In this document: piece by piece, positions 58,505 to 64,000 of the stretch
Numbering within the stretch: position 1 is the stretch's first letter
How the letters are laid out: the number at the start of each line of letters is the position of its first letter
NCBI RefSeq assembly: GCF_041435015.1
Contig: NZ_CP107989.1
Location: 5,270,001 to 5,334,000, forward strand
From: Streptomyces canus
GTDB taxonomy: Bacteria; Actinomycetota; Actinomycetes; Streptomycetales; Streptomycetaceae
Length of the DNA stretch: 64,000 bases
Reading direction: 5' to 3'
The notes under the pieces: generated by a model
Database searches by the model: none
The model's input: only the letters and a program-made list of their open reading frames with translations
Told to the model about the DNA's origin: nothing
Translations under genes and position numbers: made by a program

Positions 58505-59992
58505 ATGCGAACCGACTCTTCTCCCGGCACCCTGCCGGCGCGGGAGCACCTCCCGGCCGGCGACGCCGGTACGCCTGTCCTGGACGTAGTGATCCCCGTC
58601 TACAACGAGGAGAAGGACCTCCAGCCGTGTGTGCTGAGACTGCACGAGCACCTCAAGCGCACGTTTCCGTACGCGTTCCGCATCACCATCGCGGACAACG
58701 CGTCGACGGACACCACTCCCCTGGTGTCGCAGCGGCTGGAGGCGGAGATCCCGGAGGTCAAGGCCTTCCGGCTGGAGCAGAAGGGCCGCGGCCGGGCCCT
58801 TCGGACCGTCTGGTCCGCCTCCGACGCCCCGATCCTCGCGTACATGGACGTGGACCTGTCCACCGACCTGAACGCCCTGCTGCCACTGGTGGCCCCGCTG
58901 ATCTCGGGCCACTCCGACCTGGCGATCGGCTCCCGGCTCGCCCGCAGCTCCCGGGTCGTACGCGGCCCCAAGCGCGAGTTCATCAGCCGCGCCTACAACC
59001 TCATCCTGCGCGGCTCGCTCCAGGCCCGTTTCTCCGACGCGCAGTGCGGCTTCAAGGCGATCCGGCGTGACGTGGCGCAGGTCCTGCTGCCGCTCGTCGA
59101 GGACACCGGATGGTTCTTCGACACCGAGATGCTGGTCATCGCCGAGCGCGCGGGCCTGCGTATCCACGAAGTGCCCGTCGACTGGGTCGACGACCCCGAC
59201 TCCACCGTGCACATCGTGAAGACGGCGACCGAGGACCTCAAGGGGGTGTGGCGGGTGGGCAAGGCCCTGGCGGGCGGATCGCTGCCGCTGGACCGGGTCG
59301 CCCGGCCGTTCGGCGACGACCCGCGCGACCGCGAGATCCAGGACGTGCCCAAGGGGCTGGCCCGCCAGCTCGTCGGGTTCTGTGTCGTCGGCGGTCTGTC
59401 GACCCTCTTCTACCTGGTGCTCTACAGCGCCTTCCGCCAGTTCGGCGGCTCCCAGATCGCCAACGCGCTGGCCCTGCTGGTCTCCGCGGTCGCCAACACC
59501 GCCGCCAACCGGCGCCTGACCTTCGGGGTGCGCGGGCGGGGCGGCGCCGTCCGGCACCAGGCGCAGGGCCTGGTCGTCTTCGGTATCGGCCTCGCGCTGA
59601 CCAGTGGCTCGCTCGCCGCGCTCAACGCGGCCAGCAGCGACCCCGCGCACTCCACCGAGCTGGCGGTGCTGATCGCCGCCAACCTCGCGGCGACCGTGCT
59701 GCGCTTCCTGCTCTTCAGGGCCTGGGTCTTCCCCGACCGCGACGACGACCAGCCCCGCACCACGGTGGTGGCCGGCCACACCCCGTCCTCGCCGGCCTAC
59801 GCCACCCAGCAGGCGTACGCGCCGCTGCCCCAGCGCCCCACCCCGCACCACCCGTACGCCACGGCGCCGCAGTCGCCGTACGGGACAACCGAGTTCCGCG
59901 CCGGTGAAGCCGCGGAGCAGCGCTCCTGGAGGGACGCCACCGTGCAGGTGCAGCCGGTGCGCCCGACCGACACCGACCCGAGGAACTCCTGA
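58505..59992 (+). CDS. GT2 glycosyltransferase fused to a GtrA domain
   Basis: 495 residues. The GT2 domain (about 25-270) has VVIPVYNEEKDL, ADNASTDTTP and MDVDLSTDL as donor and metal motifs, with DAQCGFKAIRRD and TGWFFDTEMLVIAERAGLRI. A GtrA-type membrane domain with four helices (about 285-410) follows, then a Pro-rich tail. This design makes a polyprenyl-phosphate sugar and flips it. ATG 58505 is 14 bases after the kinase stop; the stop overlaps the next start by one base. Confidence 0.9.
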   Translation: MRTDSSPGTLPAREHLPAGDAGTPVLDVVIPVYNEEKDLQPCVLRLHEHLKRTFPYAFRITIADNASTDTTPLVSQRLEAEIPEVKAFRLEQKGRGRALRTVWSASDAPILAYMDVDLSTDLNALLPLVAPLISGHSDLAIGSRLARSSRVVRGPKREFISRAYNLILRGSLQARFSDAQCGFKAIRRDVAQVLLPLVEDTGWFFDTEMLVIAERAGLRIHEVPVDWVDDPDSTVHIVKTATEDLKGVWRVGKALAGGSLPLDRVARPFGDDPRDREIQDVPKGLARQLVGFCVVGGLSTLFYLVLYSAFRQFGGSQIANALALLVSAVANTAANRRLTFGVRGRGGAVRHQAQGLVVFGIGLALTSGSLAALNAASSDPAHSTELAVLIAANLAATVLRFLLFRAWVFPDRDDDQPRTTVVAGHTPSSPAYATQQAYAPLPQRPTPHHPYATAPQSPYGTTEFRAGEAAEQRSWRDATVQVQPVRPTDTDPRNS

Positions 59993-62214
59993 TGACCACG
60001 CAGACCGACCTTCCGACCCAGCAGGGTTCCGGGTGGGGTCCGGCGGCGACGGCCCCCGAGGCGCCGGTCGCTGCCCCGGCCCCTGAGTCCGGCGAACCCC
60101 AGCAGCCCCTCGTACGGAGACTGTGGCGCGGCCGCCCGGAGGACCCGCGCTGGGCACGCCCGGCCTTCTGGGGTCTGCTGCTCGCCACCGCGGCGCTCTA
60201 CTTCTTCAACCTGAGCGCGTCCGGCTACGCCAACTCCTTCTATTCGGCGGCCGTCCAGGCCGGCACGAAGAGCTGGAAGGCGATGTTCTTCGGCTCGCTG
60301 GACGCGGGCAACGCCATCACCGTCGACAAGCCCTCGGCCTTCCTGTGGCCGATGGAGATCGCGGCCAGGATCTTCGGCCTGAACGCGTGGACGATCCTCG
60401 GCCCCGAGGTCCTCATGGGCGTCGGCACGGTCGCCGTCGTCTACGCGTCCGTGCGCCGCCGGTTCAGCCCCGGGGCCGGTCTGATCGCGGGCGCCGTGCT
60501 CGCGCTCACCCCCGTCGCGGCGCTGATGTTCCGGTTCAACAACCCGGACGCCATGCTGGCCCTGCTGATGGCGCTGGCCTGCTACTTCGTCGTCCGGGCC
60601 ATCGAGGACGGCAAGACGAAGTGGCTGGTGTGGGCGGGTGTCGCGATCGGCTTCGCGTTCCTCGCGAAGACCCTCCAGGCCTTCCTGATCCTGCCGTCGC
60701 TGGCGATCGTGTACGCGGTCTGCGCGCCGGTCTCCCTGAAGAAGCGCTTCGGTCAGCTGGCCGCCGCGACCGGTGCCCTGATCGTCTCCGGCGGCTGGTG
60801 GGTGGCGATCGTCGAGCTGTGGCCCGCCTCCTCCCGCCCCTACATCGGCGGCTCGCAGAACAACTCGTTCCTCGAGCTGACCTTCGGCTACAACGGCCTC
60901 GGCCGTCTGAACGGCGAGGAGACCGGCAGTGTCGGCGGCGGTGGCGGCGCCGGCGGCACCGGCCAGTGGGGTGAGACCGGCTGGGACCGGATGTTCAACT
61001 CCGAGATCGGCGGCCAGATCTCGTGGCTGCTGCCGGCCGCGCTGATCCTGCTGGTCGCGGGCCTGGTGGCGACGCGCAGGCTCAAGAGGACGTCGGTGAC
61101 CCGCGGTTCGTTCCTCGTCTGGGGCGGCTCGCTGCTGATCACCCTGGTGGTCTTCAGCTACATGGCGGGCATCTTCCACCAGTACTACACGATCGCCCTC
61201 GCTCCCTACATCGCCGCCGTGGTCGGCATGGGCGCCGGGATCCTGTGGGAGAAGCGCGCCGAGATGTGGGCCTCGCTCACCCTCGCGGCCTCCGTCGTGG
61301 CGGCCTCGGCCTGGGGGTACGTCCTCCTCAACCGCACCCCCGACTACCTGCCCTGGCTGAAGTGGCTGGTCCTGACCGGCGGCCTGGTCGCCGCGCTCGG
61401 CCTGATCTTCGTGGCCAGGCTCGGCCGGCAGCTGGCGCTCGGTGCCGCCGCCCTGGGCATCGTGGCCGCGCTGGCCGGTCCGACGGCGTACACGCTGAGC
61501 ACGGTGAGCTCCGCGCACACCGGCTCCATCCCGACGGCCGGTCCCGCGGGCGCGAGCATGATGGGCGGCGGTCCCGGTGGCGGCGGGCGCGGCGGCTTCG
61601 GCGGCGGCACCGGCGGCCCGGGCGGCCAGACCCGGAACGGCAACGGCACCACCCAGGGCCAGGGCGGCCAGGGCCAGGGCTTCCCCGGCGGCGGCACGGG
61701 CGGTACCGGCGGCTTCGGCGGCGGGATGCCCGGACAGAACGGCAACACCCAGGGCAACGGCACCACGCAGAACCAGCAGGGCGGCATGCCCGGCGGCGCC
61801 ATGGGTGACGGCGGCGGCATGGGTGGTGGCGGCGGTGTCGGCGGCCTGCTCAACGGTGCGACCGTCTCCGCCGAGGCCAAGAAGCTGGTGAAGGCCGACG
61901 CGGACGACTACACCTGGGCGGCGGCCGCGATCGGCGCCCAGAACGCCGCGAGCTACCAGCTGGCCACCGACGAGTCCGTCATGGCGATCGGCGGCTTCAA
62001 CGGTACCGACCCGTCCCCGACGCCGGCCCAGTTCAAGGAGTACGTGGCGGACGGAAAGATCCACTACTTCATCTCCAGCGGCTCCGGCGGCGGCATGGGC
62101 GGCAGCAGCAGCGGTACGTCCTCGCAGATCACCTCGTGGGTCGAGGCCAACTTCAAGAAGGTGACGGTCGGTTCGGCCACCTTCTACGACCTCACCCAGA
62201 AGGCGAGCGGCTGA
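59992..62214 (+). CDS. GT39-type (ArnT/PMT-like) membrane glycosyltransferase
   Basis: 740 residues with about eleven to thirteen helices. The first loop ANSFYSAAVQAGTKSWKAMF, then AGNAITVDKPSAFLWPMEIA, carries the acidic/basic residues typical of PMT-like enzymes that use lipid-linked sugars. A Gly/Asn/Gln-rich stretch (about 520-625) and a soluble C-terminal domain (TVSAEAKKLVKADADDYTWA) end the protein. It would transfer the sugar made by the preceding enzyme to an envelope acceptor. Confidence 0.9.
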   Translation: MTTQTDLPTQQGSGWGPAATAPEAPVAAPAPESGEPQQPLVRRLWRGRPEDPRWARPAFWGLLLATAALYFFNLSASGYANSFYSAAVQAGTKSWKAMFFGSLDAGNAITVDKPSAFLWPMEIAARIFGLNAWTILGPEVLMGVGTVAVVYASVRRRFSPGAGLIAGAVLALTPVAALMFRFNNPDAMLALLMALACYFVVRAIEDGKTKWLVWAGVAIGFAFLAKTLQAFLILPSLAIVYAVCAPVSLKKRFGQLAAATGALIVSGGWWVAIVELWPASSRPYIGGSQNNSFLELTFGYNGLGRLNGEETGSVGGGGGAGGTGQWGETGWDRMFNSEIGGQISWLLPAALILLVAGLVATRRLKRTSVTRGSFLVWGGSLLITLVVFSYMAGIFHQYYTIALAPYIAAVVGMGAGILWEKRAEMWASLTLAASVVAASAWGYVLLNRTPDYLPWLKWLVLTGGLVAALGLIFVARLGRQLALGAAALGIVAALAGPTAYTLSTVSSAHTGSIPTAGPAGASMMGGGPGGGGRGGFGGGTGGPGGQTRNGNGTTQGQGGQGQGFPGGGTGGTGGFGGGMPGQNGNTQGNGTTQNQQGGMPGGAMGDGGGMGGGGGVGGLLNGATVSAEAKKLVKADADDYTWAAAAIGAQNAASYQLATDESVMAIGGFNGTDPSPTPAQFKEYVADGKIHYFISSGSGGGMGGSSSGTSSQITSWVEANFKKVTVGSATFYDLTQKASG

Positions 62215-62298
62215 CGTAGGACCGGATCGGGGCACAGGGGCGGTGACCGCGTGGGTCGCCGCCCCTTCGTCATGTCCGCGTGACCGGAAAGTTTGTTG

Positions 62299-62331
62299 TA
62301 CAGCGTATGGGAACTGTTCTACGGTGTATGG
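62299..62331. promoter_or_regulatory. Direct repeats directly before the MFS start
   Basis: TACAGCGTATGG at 62299 and TACGGTGTATGG at 62320 are spaced 21 bases, two helical turns, and end one base before the ATG. They are likely regulator sites; the likely TetR gene downstream at 63949 is a candidate. Confidence 0.6.
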
Positions 62332-62332
62332 C

Positions 62333-63808
62333 ATGTCCGCTCCCGTCACCGTCTCCCAGGGCCATCCCCAGCGCTGGCTGATACTCGGCGTCATCTGTCT
62401 CGCGCAGCTGACCGTGCTGCTCGACAACACCGTCCTGAACGTCGCGATCCCCTCGCTCACCCGGGAACTGGGCGCGGCCACCTCCGACATCCAGTGGATG
62501 ATCAACGCGTATTCGCTGGTGCAGTCCGGTCTGCTGCTCACCGCGGGCAGCGCCGCCGACCGCTACGGACGCAAGAAAATGCTGATGGCGGGCCTGGCCC
62601 TGTTCGGCGTCGGCTCCCTGGTGGCCGGTCTCGCCAGCACCAGCGAACAGCTGATCGCGGCCCGCGCGGGCATGGGCGTCGGCGGCGCGCTCCTCGTCAC
62701 CACGACGCTCGCCGTCGTGGTCCAGATCTTCGACGACAGCGAACGCGTGAAGGCGATCGGCCTCTGGGCGACCGTCAACTCGCTCGGCTTCGCCGTAGGA
62801 CCACTGCTCGGCGGTGTGATGCTCGACCACTTCTGGTGGGGCGCGATCTTCCTCGTCAACATTCCGGTCGCGGCCATCGGCCTGGTGGCCGTCCTGGCCC
62901 TGGTGCCCGAGTCCAAGAACCCGCAGGGCGACCGCCCCGACCTGCTCGGCGCACTGCTCTCCACGATCGGCATGACGAGCCTCGTCTACGCGATCATCTC
63001 CGGCCCGGACCACGGCTGGACCTCCGCCACCACCCTCACCTCCGCCGCGATCGGAGCCGTGGTGATGACCGGGTTCGCCGTATGGGAACTGCGCGCCCCG
63101 TACCCCATGCTGGACCTGCACTTCTTCCGCAACCAGCGGTTCACCGGGGCCGTCGCGGGCGCGATCCTCGTCGCCTTCGGCATGGCGGGCTCGCTCTTCC
63201 TGCTCACGCAGCACCTGCAGTTCGTCCTCGGATACGACCCGCTGCAAGCCGGACTGCGGACGGCGCCGTTCGCCCTCACCATCGTCGCCCTCAACCTCAC
63301 CGGGGTCAGCGCGAAGCTCCTGCCGAGGGCCGGCACACCGCTCACCATCGCCCTCGGCATGACCTGTCTGGCGGTGGGCCTCGCGGCGATCGCCGTGCTC
63401 GGCCGTCACGGGTACGGCGGCATGCTGGCCGGCCTGGTCGTCATGGGCGCCGGGGTCGCCTTCGCGATGCCGGCCATGGCCAACGCCGTCATGAGCGCGA
63501 TCCCTCCGGAGAAGGCGGGGGTGGGCGCAGGTATCAACGGAACGCTCGCCGAGTTCGGGCAGGGGCTGGGGGTCGCCGTGCTGGGCGCGGTGCTGAACTC
63601 CCGCTTCGCGGCGCTGGTCTCGGTGGCTGCGGCCTCCTTGCCGGCGGCGCTGGCGCAGGCGGGCTCGGCACAGGAGCGGGCGCGGATCACCGAGGCGTTC
63701 GCCTCCGGCCTCGAGAGCAGTCAGTTGGTGGGGGCGGGCGCTGTACTGCTGGGCGGAGTGGTCGCCGCCGTGTTGCTGCGGCGGGCTGAGCGGGCAGAGG
63801 GAGCTTAG
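62333..63808 (+). CDS. DHA2-type MFS drug exporter
   Basis: 491 residues, about fourteen helices. LDNTVLNVAIPSLTRELGA is the motif at the end of helix 1, GSAADRYGRKKMLMAGL is motif A, and GVGGALLVTTTLAVVVQIFD and AVGPLLGGVMLDHFWWGAIF follow. This is the EmrB/QacA type. The ATG lies within two bases of the promoter repeats, so the message may be nearly leaderless. Confidence 0.9.
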   Translation: MSAPVTVSQGHPQRWLILGVICLAQLTVLLDNTVLNVAIPSLTRELGAATSDIQWMINAYSLVQSGLLLTAGSAADRYGRKKMLMAGLALFGVGSLVAGLASTSEQLIAARAGMGVGGALLVTTTLAVVVQIFDDSERVKAIGLWATVNSLGFAVGPLLGGVMLDHFWWGAIFLVNIPVAAIGLVAVLALVPESKNPQGDRPDLLGALLSTIGMTSLVYAIISGPDHGWTSATTLTSAAIGAVVMTGFAVWELRAPYPMLDLHFFRNQRFTGAVAGAILVAFGMAGSLFLLTQHLQFVLGYDPLQAGLRTAPFALTIVALNLTGVSAKLLPRAGTPLTIALGMTCLAVGLAAIAVLGRHGYGGMLAGLVVMGAGVAFAMPAMANAVMSAIPPEKAGVGAGINGTLAEFGQGLGVAVLGAVLNSRFAALVSVAAASLPAALAQAGSAQERARITEAFASGLESSQLVGAGAVLLGGVVAAVLLRRAERAEGA

Positions 63809-63948
63809 GAGCTCGGGGCTTCGGGCCTCGGCGGTGCGCGGCCGTCGTGGCTGGTCGCGCCCACGCGGCGGAGCGCCATCGATACGGCTCGCACCCCGGT
63901 AAGGCCTAGCATCTTCGCAAGTGGACGGATGTACTCGAAAGGTGCGCC

Positions 63949-64000
63949 ATGCCTAACGCAGGCCAGAAGGCCTCGAGTCGGACCAGTGTGTGGCTGGAGG
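63949..64000 (+). CDS. Start of a probable TetR regulator (partial)
   Basis: Only 17 codons are in the window (PNAGQKASSRTSVWLE). The SSVWLE/SVWLD beginning is common at the N-terminus of TetR regulators with a tetracycline-type C-terminal domain that follow DHA2 exporters. The gene runs out of the window. Confidence 0.45.
   Translation, partial: MPNAGQKASSRTSVWLE

Noticed and set aside
59797..62541. A 914-codon leftward frame
   Set aside because: It lies opposite the GT39 and GT2-GtrA genes, whose domains and coupling are clear. Long antisense frames are common in high-G+C coding DNA.

Overview
High G+C DNA with Streptomyces hallmarks: an SSI-type protease inhibitor, an HtrA-like protease, GTG starts, and actinomycete integrative and conjugative elements (AICEs) built from FtsK-type transfer genes, Spd-type membrane proteins, KorSA/Pif-type control genes and tRNA-targeted integrases. 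Calls come from reading the sequence; family names are from recall of family signatures, not from searches.

Layout. 1-3400 is chromosomal: an RsbW-like ATP-binding protein, a glycerophosphodiester phosphodiesterase and an HtrA/DegP protease. A tRNA-Ser(TGA) at 3402 has been used twice as an attachment site. Its 3' end recurs at 20338 and 30972, so 3434-31027 is a tandem array of two different AICEs. Element 1 (about 16.9 kb) carries an integrase and Xis, a GTGGCGG iteron cluster, a prim-pol/DUF3631 replication operon, a TraB-like translocase with a phased CTTGTCG repeat array beside it, a GntR-GNAT pair, and an AT-rich cargo that reads as a complete three-gene ABC-three-component (ABC-3C) conflict system. 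Element 2 (about 10.6 kb) is pSAM2-like: Pif-type Nudix, KorSA-type GntR with operators, SCO3933-type protein, TraSA-like translocase, Spd proteins, an orphan C5-methylase-like protein, RepSA, Xis and integrase.

31028-46000 returns to the chromosome. It holds a stand-alone prim-pol, a small secreted protein, a steroid-side-chain-type operon (MaoC/DUF35, MaoC, Ltp2-like thiolase), an ECF-like sigma factor, a long-chain acyl-CoA ligase, a divergent MFS/TetR pair, a 1566-residue degenerate hybrid sensor kinase with a Pro/Gln-rich linker, and the protease inhibitor. tRNA-Ser(GCT) and tRNA-Arg(ACG) follow. The 3' end of tRNA-Arg is repeated at 49966 and bounds a decayed island (46358-50012) with a prim-pol scrap, a gene lacking its start, an SMI1/KNR4 protein and a truncated ankyrin gene.

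50100-64000 is chromosomal: a ricin-lectin secreted protein, a Nudix hydrolase, a GtrA protein, a DUF2797 protein, a two-component system in one run with a GT2-GtrA fusion and a GT39 glycosyltransferase (probable envelope glycosylation), a DHA2 drug-type exporter, and the first codons of a likely TetR regulator.

The main points are the ABC-3C system carried by a transferable element, the tandem use of one tRNA by two unlike integrases with a probable exchange of the tRNA 3' half, two unusual repeat arrays in element 1, and a palindromic repeat of about 150-170 bp shared by element 2 and the tRNA-Arg island.
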